This document shows positions 8,580 to 16,901 of a stretch of 64,000 bases of DNA, piece after piece. Position numbers and translations under genes: made by a program. The stretch is taken from assembly GCA_007376205.1 (NCBI GenBank), contig VMFU01000001.1, forward strand, positions 220,661-284,660. The letters are read 5' to 3'. This DNA comes from Candidatus Peregrinibacteria bacterium Gr01-1014_25. GTDB taxonomy: Bacteria; Patescibacteriota; Gracilibacteria; Peribacterales; Peribacteraceae. Position 1 is the stretch's first letter. Each line of letters opens with the position of its first letter. The notes under the pieces are model-generated. The model worked only from the letters and a program-made list of their open reading frames with translations. It made no database searches and was not told the DNA's origin.

Positions 8580-10829
8580 TCACAGCATGGCCATCTGCCC
8601 GCTTCCCGCGCCGGCGGGCCGGCTTCCGTTTCCGCAAACACTTTTGACGTAGGCAAGCACCGTACGTCCGTAAGTTTTCTCATGGAGCCGCTTGTCGAGC
8701 AGGAGCACGCGCCCGCCGCTCGTCCGCTGACGGGAGAACGTGCGCAAAATGCGGAAGAGTCGGTGGAGCAAACGCGGCAGGGAATAGGCGGTGAATCCGT
8801 TGCCGCTCCGTTCCGAGCGGAGGTGCGTGACGGGGTGCGATGGATGGTCAAAGGGCAGGCTGTCGATCGCGAGAAGATCGACCGAGGCGGCCGGCAAATC
8901 TAGGGTTTCGTACATCCACGGCGTCAGCACGAGCATGGCATGGGGAGAGGCCAGGAATTCCGCTTCCATACGCCCCTGTCCTCCGCTGAATCCTTGGCAA
9001 ATCAAACGAGTGTTCCCCTGCTCCAGTCGTTCGGTCCAGCGGATGAATGCCTGCTCGATGAGGCGCTTGCTGCCGAGCAGCACCACGGTCCGTCCGTCCG
9101 GCGGCTCCTCGAAGAGCCGGTCACTCGTCATGCCGGCCGGTGCATCGTACGAAAGAGGTACTCCGGGCAGAGGACACGCCGTCTCGCGCGTTACGATGTC
9201 AGGAGGCAGGACGTCGACCAGGTCGCAGCCCGGCGGGGTGATCAGCGTCACCGCATGCTTCCGATAGAGGTGCAGGGCGAGAAGGCTGCCGGTCGTGACG
9301 GGCGCGCGGTGGAGGAGCTGGCCGCCGCCGAGGCGGACCTCCGTCCAGGCGATGGCCCCCTCCAGGCTGCGCGCGTCGAGGAAGGATTGGAGAGCGAGGA
9401 GCAGATCCCGCGTGCGCGAGGGTACGTCGTCACGCGCTACAGCATCGGCCACCGCATCCCGCAGACCCTTCGCTTCGCGCGTGCCGGCGTCTTGCGGGCC
9501 CAAGAGATGCTGCTCTTCCTGTCCACGGATTTTCCCCGTCCAGAGCTCGGCGAGATCTACGAGGTGCATCAATGTCGCATCCCCCTGCGCGGCGGCCCGC
9601 AGGTCATCGAAGGCGATGCTTGCACCGAATGTCTTGGTCGCCGTGTCTTCGAGCATCGACGCGTCGTCGATGACGATGTGATCGTCGTTAGAGAGAACGG
9701 CATTGTCCTCGTCCCGCGCGAACATCAGCAGTTGCCGGTGATCGACGAGCAGTGCCTGCGCTTTTGCGTCGAACTGTGCACGGTATGCCGGTGACGACTC
9801 GGTACAGGCGATTTTCCCGTTCCAGACATCCTTCTCCCCGCCGTGAAGCGGGAAGCCGTCGCGATGGTGCGGTGCGTACCACAGGAGTTTGATCGCCAGG
9901 CTCGCCTCGTCCGCGGTGAACATCTCCTGCTGCGTCAACCGAGCGATCGTCGCGGGGTCGGGAAGTTGCAGCGGCGGCAGGATCGCCGTGGCTCCATGCG
10001 GAGGTGGTGAGCGCCGCAGAATCGTCGTCAGATTTTTAACGGCGAACCAGGTGCGGCGACTGCCTTTTGCGGCCGTGGCGATGAACGATGGCAGCAGCGC
10101 GGGCGAGAGGGAATCGTCAAAGAGTTGCACCGTCCCTACGGGAGGCGGATCGGCCGGACAGGGCTGCAGCGCAACATCGATACTGTCGCGGTTGCGGCAG
10201 GAGAGCCATGCGGGCGTGTCCGTGGACGTCGCCGATGGCAGCGCCTCGAAGAAGCGGCGGTACCCCTCCGGCGCGCGGGTCATGATGTCCTGGGCGATGG
10301 CGCGGTGCTCCTGTGGCAGCTGGCAGAGGCGTTCCCACACGCGTTCCAGGAGTTCGAGTGTGGCGCGGACGTCGCCGAGCGCGCGGTGCGGGGGATCGTG
10401 CCGGAGATTGAGCGTCGCGGAGAGGTAACCGAGCGAAAAGCTCGCGCATTCCGGAAACACGAGCGACGCGAGCATGGACGTGTCGATCCACGGGCGCTCG
10501 GTCAGATCGATGCCGTTGCGCTTCAGGAACTGCAGGTCGAAGGTGACGTTCTGCCCGACGATGATGACGTCGCCGTCGAGTTTCTGGGCGATGTCGTCGC
10601 GCACGTCTGCAAACGTCGGCTTCCCCGCCAGGTCCTCCGGTTTGATGCGCGTCAGGACCTGCACGTGCGGTGGGATCTCATCATCGGCCGCAAGCAGCTG
10701 TTCGTAGGTGTCGACGACCGCGCCGCCCTCGACGCGCACCATCGCGTACTCGATGATACGGTGCGCCCCAGGCACGAAGCCCGTCGTCTCGGTATCGAGA
10801 ACGACGAAGGAGAGCGGGGGAAGGGGCAT
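8580..10829 (-). CDS. DnaQ-like 3'-5' exonuclease fused to a DinG-like helicase region
   Basis: FVVLDTETTGFVPGAHRIIEYAMVRV (ExoI), HRALGDVRATLELLERVWERL (ExoIII); C-terminus resembles DinG domain 2; helicase motifs look degenerate. Confidence 0.8.
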   Translation of the reverse strand: MPLPPLSFVVLDTETTGFVPGAHRIIEYAMVRVEGGAVVDTYEQLLAADDEIPPHVQVLTRIKPEDLAGKPTFADVRDDIAQKLDGDVIIVGQNVTFDLQFLKRNGIDLTERPWIDTSMLASLVFPECASFSLGYLSATLNLRHDPPHRALGDVRATLELLERVWERLCQLPQEHRAIAQDIMTRAPEGYRRFFEALPSATSTDTPAWLSCRNRDSIDVALQPCPADPPPVGTVQLFDDSLSPALLPSFIATAAKGSRRTWFAVKNLTTILRRSPPPHGATAILPPLQLPDPATIARLTQQEMFTADEASLAIKLLWYAPHHRDGFPLHGGEKDVWNGKIACTESSPAYRAQFDAKAQALLVDHRQLLMFARDEDNAVLSNDDHIVIDDASMLEDTATKTFGASIAFDDLRAAAQGDATLMHLVDLAELWTGKIRGQEEQHLLGPQDAGTREAKGLRDAVADAVARDDVPSRTRDLLLALQSFLDARSLEGAIAWTEVRLGGGQLLHRAPVTTGSLLALHLYRKHAVTLITPPGCDLVDVLPPDIVTRETACPLPGVPLSYDAPAGMTSDRLFEEPPDGRTVVLLGSKRLIEQAFIRWTERLEQGNTRLICQGFSGGQGRMEAEFLASPHAMLVLTPWMYETLDLPAASVDLLAIDSLPFDHPSHPVTHLRSERSGNGFTAYSLPRLLHRLFRILRTFSRQRTSGGRVLLLDKRLHEKTYGRTVLAYVKSVCGNGSRPAGAGSGQMAML

Positions 10830-10949
10830 GATGGAAGGATACCGAGGGGGCGAAGGAAACCAAGGAAACCAAAGCAACCAAAGAGACCAACGATCCAATG
10901 AGCATTTCCGTCACGAATGTCACCTCATCGCTGGCGCGGTGGGGAAAGG

Positions 10950-12182
10950 TTATTTCTCTTCCTCTTTAACTTCCTCGGTCGCCTTGGTTTCTTTGGTTGC
11001 CTTTACCTCCTCGGCCTCCTTTGTCTCATCGGTCACTTCGGTCTCTTCTTCAGTCTTGATCTCCGCCACCGCCACCGGTTCCCCGCGCAGCTCGGCAAGC
11101 TTGGCCTTGAAGGCCGGTAGCTCCTCGTAGTTGTACATGTCCAATTCGTACGCGGTCAGCTCCGTCGCCAGGCGGATGTTCTGCCCTTTCTTGCCGATGG
11201 CCATCGGACGCTGTGCCTCTTCAACGAAGACGGCGGCTCGTTTCTTGATGCGCCGTCCAGCGTCATCCATGTGCTCCTTGTCGTTCACGATGATGACCGC
11301 CGAGATCGATGCCGGTTGCAGTGCCGTGGCGATGAGCTTGATGGCATCCTCGCTCCACTCGAGCATGTCGACGCGCTCGCCGTTGATCTCCTCCATGACG
11401 GCCTGAATGCGTACGCCCTTCTGCCCGACGCACGCGCCGATGGGATCGACGCGCGGATCCTTGCTCAACACCGCGACCTTGCTGCGGAAGCCCGCGTCGC
11501 GCGCGATCGATTTCACTTCGACGTCGCCGTTGCGCACTTCGGGAATTTCCAATTCGAGGAGTTTGCGGACGAGGTTGGGGTGCGTGCGGGAGATGCGCAG
11601 CTGCGGACCTTTGCCTGTCAGCTCGACCTTCTCGAGGTACACGCGGATGCGCTTGCCCGTGTAGTAGTGCTCGCCCGGGATCTGCTCGCGCCACGGGAGA
11701 CTCACGGTCATACCCTCGATTTCGAGCGTGACCCAGTTGGGATCGACTTTCGTGACCGTCGCCGTGAGCAGCTCATTCTCGCGGTCTTTGAATTTCTCGT
11801 AGAGGCTCTGGCGCTCCGCTTCCTGCAGTTTCTGCAGAATGACCTGCTTCGCGGCCTGCGCGGCGATGCGACCGTAACCCTCGGGTGTGACGTCGATCTC
11901 GACCTCGTCGCCCACGTCGACGTCGCGCTTGATCTTCTTGGCATCCTTAATACCGATTTCGAAGTTGTCGTTCTCCACCTCCGCGACGACTTCCTTCACG
12001 ATCAAGATCGTCGGCATTTCCTTGCTCTCATCCAGCCGGACGCGGATTTCCATTTCCTTGTTGCCGTAGTCCTTGCGGTACGCCGTGGCGATCGCCTGTT
12101 GAACGGCTTCGAGGACCTGGTCGGCCGACACATTCTTTTCAGCGCAGATTTGGTTGATGGCGGCGAGGAACGATGCGCGCAT
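10950..12182 (-). CDS. nusA: Transcription termination/antitermination factor NusA
   Basis: FLAAINQICAEKNVSADQVLEAVQQAIATAYRKDYG, S1 and KH domains, GACVGQKGVRIQAVMEEINGERVDMLEWSED, AIGKKGQNIRLATELTAYELDM. Confidence 0.96.
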   Translation of the reverse strand: MRASFLAAINQICAEKNVSADQVLEAVQQAIATAYRKDYGNKEMEIRVRLDESKEMPTILIVKEVVAEVENDNFEIGIKDAKKIKRDVDVGDEVEIDVTPEGYGRIAAQAAKQVILQKLQEAERQSLYEKFKDRENELLTATVTKVDPNWVTLEIEGMTVSLPWREQIPGEHYYTGKRIRVYLEKVELTGKGPQLRISRTHPNLVRKLLELEIPEVRNGDVEVKSIARDAGFRSKVAVLSKDPRVDPIGACVGQKGVRIQAVMEEINGERVDMLEWSEDAIKLIATALQPASISAVIIVNDKEHMDDAGRRIKKRAAVFVEEAQRPMAIGKKGQNIRLATELTAYELDMYNYEELPAFKAKLAELRGEPVAVAEIKTEEETEVTDETKEAEEVKATKETKATEEVKEEEK

Positions 12183-12328
12183 GGGATGGGAGAGAAAAGA
12201 GGCCCGATGAAGGCCACCGTTCCATCATCAATGGAACAGTGAACGATCAAGGAGGAACGTTGATAAGCAAAGTGTACACGAACCTCACCGGAAGGCAAGG
12301 GCTTTTGGAAGCTGCAGGAGCGGCCAAG

Positions 12329-13192
12329 CTATTTCTTCGTCGCCATCTTCGTCGTCACCACGTACATGAAGGCCAGCAACACGAGCGACCAGAAGCCGGC
12401 GAAAATACCGCGGCCCAAGCCGACGAGGGACGAGAGCGCTTGGAGCAGAACGACCGGCGTCATGCCGTACAGTGACAGGCGGTACAGCGCCCCGTACGAG
12501 AGTTTCGCTTTGCGCAGGCGGTGGATAAGCCAGAGAACGAACGTGGGGAGCAGCAGCCAGAGCAGGTGCCACGAAAGGGAGAGCGCTCCGGCGATGAAGG
12601 GCAGAACGAGAACCGAGAAGGCGAGTAGGACCCAGAGCATCATCGGCAACATGGAGCGCAGACGCGCGAGGCCGTCGACGTACTCTTCGCGCGTGATCGT
12701 CAGCGGCTCTTTGGGATACGAGATGACGCGATAACCGCTCTCTTCTGGGATGACGATGCCCCCGCGGGTTAGGAGCACCAAGCTCCCGCGCGCCGGGTAA
12801 TCCTCCACCGATGCCGACGTGTCGATCGTTGCGAGAGAGCGGACGGTCTGGCCCTCATCTTCCAGCGCTTCCTGATCAATGAATGTTGGGAAAGGAATGA
12901 CGACCGGCTTGGGATCGCTCGACGTCAAAAGACCGTTGTCGATCGTCAACGTCAGATCCTCCGGATAGAGCACGCGGAGATCCTCCAGTTTCTCGTCGAT
13001 CGCGCTTCCCGATGGGATGACGGTGACCACGGGGATGGCAAGGGCGAGGATGCCGACGAAGGAGAGGAGCGTCAGGAGCGCGTACGCGTACCCGGTGCCC
13101 GTTCGCAGTGAGCGCTTGCGGAGCGTCCGGTAGAAACCGACGTCGCTGCAGGTGCGCAGGACGGTCTGGAAGAAGGTGCGGAGGCGATGCAT
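12329..13192 (-). CDS. DUF1189-like multi-TM membrane protein
   Basis: Hydrophobic helices and overall DUF1189-like layout. Confidence 0.6.
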   Translation of the reverse strand: MHRLRTFFQTVLRTCSDVGFYRTLRKRSLRTGTGYAYALLTLLSFVGILALAIPVVTVIPSGSAIDEKLEDLRVLYPEDLTLTIDNGLLTSSDPKPVVIPFPTFIDQEALEDEGQTVRSLATIDTSASVEDYPARGSLVLLTRGGIVIPEESGYRVISYPKEPLTITREEYVDGLARLRSMLPMMLWVLLAFSVLVLPFIAGALSLSWHLLWLLLPTFVLWLIHRLRKAKLSYGALYRLSLYGMTPVVLLQALSSLVGLGRGIFAGFWSLVLLAFMYVVTTKMATKK

Positions 13193-13213
13193 GCGCGGAG
13201 TATACCTATGCGA

Positions 13214-14497
13214 TCAGCTTTTGCCCGCCATGAATTTGTGAAGCTTGCCGTACCACGCTCCGCGGATGTGTTTCAGGAGAACGGTTTTCACCGCGTCACT
13301 TTCGAGTGTTCGGGTGAGCAAGAGACGCAGCTCGTGATCGGCGTCTTTCCGATCCTCGATGCGGCTGCCCACCGCTCCGACGATGCCCCGTGCTTCATCA
13401 AGGAACTGCGGGAAATCGACAGCGGCCAGCACCTCCTCCCGCTGGTCGCGAATGGTATCGGTGATGAAGGAGCGGACGGATTCATCCGTGCGGCCCGATA
13501 GACGTTTGCCCTGCACATGCCATCGATTACCGAAGAACACGCCCTGCGTTTGGAAGCGGTGCTTCTGAAGGAGCGCATCGATGTCTCTCTGCTGGTCCAT
13601 CGCCGCTTCGCGCAGATCGGCGACGGCGATTTCGTTCACCGTTCCTCTTTTCAAAATGAAGAGTTCGGGCGCGACGATGCCCATCGACACGAGGACGTAC
13701 TCGCCAATGGTGTTGAGCAATTGCACCGCGTGCATCTCCGCCGAATCGCGTCTCGACATTTTCATGTAACCACTGGCGAACCGCGCCTGCATGCGTTCGG
13801 AAATGATCGGCAGCAGCTTCTCGAGGACGACGACATCGCGGAAATATTCCTGAAATGGTCGCGAGGTGCCATCGCCGATCGACGATGCCAGCGACAGAAT
13901 CTTCGTGATAATGCGAACATGGGGATCAAGAACCGAGTGGATGTCGAGTGCAGCGCGGTTTTCGCCAATCTCTTGGACGATTCCCTGCGAGTCCTGGCCT
14001 TTCATTGCGTTCAGAAGATCTATGTTCTCCCGCATGTCCTTCTCCAATTTCGCCGGGTTTTCCCATGCCTGGAGGTATTTTCCCTGTGTTGTGCGGAGCG
14101 TGTGCGTGCCCCCATTCTCCGCTTCGACTTCCACATTCCCCTCGCATGCGGCGAACAGTGCGAGCGCAGCGACACGCTGGTAGATCTGCTGGCTCGGAAG
14201 CGAAACCGCCGTGCGATTCGCCAAGAGCTGTTCGCGGATCGAAGGATTGAGCAATCCCTGACGGAGCGTGTCGATGTGCTCCGTCTTGCCTTGCTGACTA
14301 GCGGTCTGTGCGAGAGTCTCGACCATCTGCTCGTACTGCTCATCGGTGGCGCACGGGCCGTCCTCGAGGAGCTGGCGCATGGACAGGCCCATGCGCTGTG
14401 CCAATTCCATGCGCAGCTCCATGCGCTGGGCAGTCGTCAGCACTTGGCGCTGTTCCAGCCTCTGGCCCATGCTCATTCCCATCGACATACTCATCAT
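13214..14497 (-). CDS. Hypothetical protein with Met/Gln-rich N-terminus
   Basis: 427-aa ORF, MMSMSMGMSMGQRLEQRQVLTTAQRMELRMELAQRMGLSMRQLLEDG. Confidence 0.65.
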   Translation of the reverse strand: MMSMSMGMSMGQRLEQRQVLTTAQRMELRMELAQRMGLSMRQLLEDGPCATDEQYEQMVETLAQTASQQGKTEHIDTLRQGLLNPSIREQLLANRTAVSLPSQQIYQRVAALALFAACEGNVEVEAENGGTHTLRTTQGKYLQAWENPAKLEKDMRENIDLLNAMKGQDSQGIVQEIGENRAALDIHSVLDPHVRIITKILSLASSIGDGTSRPFQEYFRDVVVLEKLLPIISERMQARFASGYMKMSRRDSAEMHAVQLLNTIGEYVLVSMGIVAPELFILKRGTVNEIAVADLREAAMDQQRDIDALLQKHRFQTQGVFFGNRWHVQGKRLSGRTDESVRSFITDTIRDQREEVLAAVDFPQFLDEARGIVGAVGSRIEDRKDADHELRLLLTRTLESDAVKTVLLKHIRGAWYGKLHKFMAGKS

Positions 14498-14549
14498 TTC
14501 GAATGGTAAACTATTTTAGTGTTTTTGCAAGTTCTTTGCGGCGATTCTG

Positions 14550-15503
14550 CTATGCCTGCGTTCGCGCGGTATCTATGCCTTGCATGAACGCTTTCGCATG
14601 CCTTCCACGCATGGTCGGGAACAGGCTGATGCATCGGTACGCAAGGCGCTTCCACCCACGCGGTGCGCGGTCGAACGCGGGGTCCATGCGCGCCATCGCG
14701 ACCGCGGACCGGCCGATCGTCTCCATGCGTTTAAGAGAATCTTCCAACGAAAGGCGGTGGTGGTGGAGCGCCCGCGCATTTGGTTCGTAGAGGAGCGCTA
14801 TGCCAGCGTCGCGCAGCCGCAGCCCCCACTCGACGTCCTCCCAACCGTAGAGCGAAACATCCTCGCGAAACGGGAAGCGGCGCGCGATCTCCGTCGGCAG
14901 GCTAATGTGACTGGTGTACGTGAAGCGGTGTTGGATGGCTTGCGGCAGGGCTCGGTGCGCATACGCTGCAATCCGCGTGTACCCAAACTGCCACCCCGTC
15001 CTGTCGAGCCAGCGCATCGCTGGCGTGATGCCCGCGGCTGGATCCCAGGCGGTGTGGCCAAGAATAGCTGTGAGCTGTGAGCTGTGAGCTGTGAACTGCC
15101 TAGAGCCCATAGCTAATAGCCCATAGCTGTCATGCGCTTGCACATGTATTTCACAAGCATCTCTCTCGAGCAATATGTCGTCGCCGATGAAGAGCACATA
15201 GGGGGCAGTCGCCTCGGCGACGCCGCGGTTGCGAGCAACGCCCTGATGGCAGGGCGGGATGTTGATGAAGCGAACAGTGGGCAGCGGGCAGCGGGCAGAA
15301 CTATTCGCTGTTCGCTGTTCGCTGACCGCCACCTGTGTTTCGTCGTCTCCCCCGTCACTCACCACAATCACCTCGAGCCGGTCCGCGATCGTCTGCCGCG
15401 CGAGGCGTTCCAGGCAGAGCGCAAGGATTGGTGCGCGCCGGTGCGTCGGGATGATGACGGAGAGAGCCGGCGATGGGTGGACAGCGTTCAGCGGACAGGG
15501 GAC
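14550..15503 (-). CDS. Glycosyltransferase family 2
   Basis: LSVIIPTHRRAPILALCLERLARQTIADRLEVIVVSDGGDD, GVARNRGVAEATAPYVLFIGDDI; interrupted by heptamer-encoded inserts. Confidence 0.88.
   Translation of the reverse strand, partial: VPCPLNAVHPSPALSVIIPTHRRAPILALCLERLARQTIADRLEVIVVSDGGDDETQVAVSEQRTANSSARCPLPTVRFINIPPCHQGVARNRGVAEATAPYVLFIGDDILLERDACEIHVQAHDSYGLLAMGSRQFTAHSSQLTAILGHTAWDPAAGITPAMRWLDRTGWQFGYTRIAAYAHRALPQAIQHRFTYTSHISLPTEIARRFPFREDVSLYGWEDVEWGLRLRDAGIALLYEPNARALHHHRLSLEDSLKRMETIGRSAVAMARMDPAFDRAPRGWKRLAYRCISLFPTMRGRHAKAFMQGIDTARTQA
15064..15131. repeat. Heptanucleotide tandem repeat tract (AGCTGTG type) with diverged inverted arm, inside GT2 gene
   Basis: agctgtgagctgtgagctgtgagctgtgaactgcctagagcccatagctaatagcccatagct. 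Confidence 0.85.
15270..15333. repeat. Heptanucleotide tract (GGGCAGC / CGCTGTT) with inverted arms, inside GT2 gene
   Basis: gaacagtgggcagcgggcagcgggcagaactattcgctgttcgctgttcgctg. Confidence 0.85.
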
Positions 15504-15512
15504 AGTGGGGGC
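15481..15512. repeat. Degenerate heptanucleotide tract at GT2 5' end
   Basis: acagcgttcagcggacaggggacagtgggg. Confidence 0.5.
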
Positions 15513-15541
15513 ATCATCGCACGGGGCCGGGGCCCTTTTCC

Positions 15542-16180
15542 ATGCGTTCCATGAGAAGTTTCTTCCTCGATCTTGCATCCCACGACGGCATCGCGGCACT
15601 CGTCGAAGGCGATCGCGTCATAGGACATCAGGCGATGGACCACCGCGTGAGCGACGCCGAGTTGCTACCGACGATCGAAAACCTCTTGCACGCCGCGGAG
15701 TGGACATTCGCCACGCTCACGCATGTCGCCTGCGTGACAGGACCGGGAGGATTCACCAGCCTGCGCATCGCCGTGACGCTCGCCAATACGCTGTCGGACC
15801 AACTTGGCATTCCGCTCACCGGGGTGCACTTGAGCGATGTGTATGCGGCGAGAGTAACGGGCGGGCAGCGACCAGCGACCAGCGGACAGATTTTTTGGCT
15901 GCATTCAACAAAGGCCCACGAGGTGTTCGTGCGGGAGATGGGATCGGCGAAGACGCAGTGGACCGAACCGACGCATATGACGATGGAGGATCTGGACCGC
16001 TTGTTGCCCAAGACGTTCTCCTGGTGCGGCGAGCTGCTCCCTGCGCACCAGCAAGTCATCGCCGAACGAGGCGGCGCAGCGCAGGCGACAGCGCCGCTCA
16101 TGTCGGTTCTTCCTGACATCGTGCGGAGTTTGTCCTACGCAAAACCCCCAGTTCTGCCTTGGTACGGACGTGGATGGTGA
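15542..16180 (+). CDS. tsaB: tRNA threonylcarbamoyladenosine biosynthesis protein TsaB
   Basis: FFLDLASHDGIAALVEG...VACVTGPGGFTSLRIAVTLANTLSDQLGIPLTGV. Confidence 0.88.
   Translation: MRSMRSFFLDLASHDGIAALVEGDRVIGHQAMDHRVSDAELLPTIENLLHAAEWTFATLTHVACVTGPGGFTSLRIAVTLANTLSDQLGIPLTGVHLSDVYAARVTGGQRPATSGQIFWLHSTKAHEVFVREMGSAKTQWTEPTHMTMEDLDRLLPKTFSWCGELLPAHQQVIAERGGAAQATAPLMSVLPDIVRSLSYAKPPVLPWYGRGW
15860..15891. repeat. Heptanucleotide tract (GCGACCA type) inside tsaB
   Basis: gggcgggcagcgaccagcgaccagcggaca, encoding TGGQRPATSGQ. Confidence 0.75.
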
Positions 16181-16296
16181 CGTCGGTGGAAAACTTGCGA
16201 ATTTTAAGAAAATGGTCTTCAATATCCATATTCGCATTTGTGCAAACGGGCACCTATGCGAATGACAGTGACTGCTCCTTTCAGAAGGGAGGGACC

Positions 16297-16839
16297 ATGG
16301 AAGAGTTCGTGCGCTTTGCGCTGGGACTCCTCGATGCTTCGTACGACCCGAAAGGGTTTGTGCTGACGCCCGACGACCGTCGCCGCCTGATCGAAGGTCT
16401 CGAGCGCGTTGTTGTTTTGGGCCCAATGAGCGAGACGCTTCTCGCCTACCAATGCGCGTTGAGTCGCATCAACAAGGCGCAGGGCGAGCGGTGGAACGCG
16501 GCATATACCCGCTGGATTGCCGATCAGAATAGGCGGCAGTTCGTAGAAAATCGCGATCAACCCCGCTGGAGGCAGGAAGCCATGACCATCGCGGAAGCGG
16601 CCCAGGCAGGATTCGGGTCTCTCGCGGACGATCAACTCCTGCAAATGGTCGACCCGACCGTGGCCATGGAAGTCGCCGACCAGCTCTGGGCCCACGACCC
16701 CGCCACGAAGCAGATCGTGCTGCCGCCCTACTGGCTAACACTGCGGCAACGACTCTTTCCAGGCTGGGAGTCGACAGGGGACATGCTGCGCCGTTCGATT
16801 GAGGAATGGCGACGGCGTCGAGAAGATCAGTCTGAATGA
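16297..16839 (+). CDS. Hypothetical protein
   Basis: ATG preceded by agaagggagggacc Shine-Dalgarno, own leader and terminator. Confidence 0.75.
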   Translation: MEEFVRFALGLLDASYDPKGFVLTPDDRRRLIEGLERVVVLGPMSETLLAYQCALSRINKAQGERWNAAYTRWIADQNRRQFVENRDQPRWRQEAMTIAEAAQAGFGSLADDQLLQMVDPTVAMEVADQLWAHDPATKQIVLPPYWLTLRQRLFPGWESTGDMLRRSIEEWRRRREDQSE

Positions 16840-16853
16840 CGGACAGTCGCTTC

Positions 16854-16884
16854 CCGGGAGGCATGCGTGCCTCCCGGATTTTCC
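16854..16884 (+). terminator. Rho-independent terminator
   Basis: ccgggaggca-tgcg-tgcctcccgg then atttt. Confidence 0.88.
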
Positions 16885-16901
16885 TGTAGACTGCGTCTCT
16901 C

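Noticed and set aside
11271-12242. 323-aa ORF antisense to nusA
   Set aside because: Shadow frame, low-complexity Leu/Asp/Val composition.
15064-15333. CRISPR-like array
   Set aside because: Repeat unit is 7 nt with no spacers; not CRISPR.
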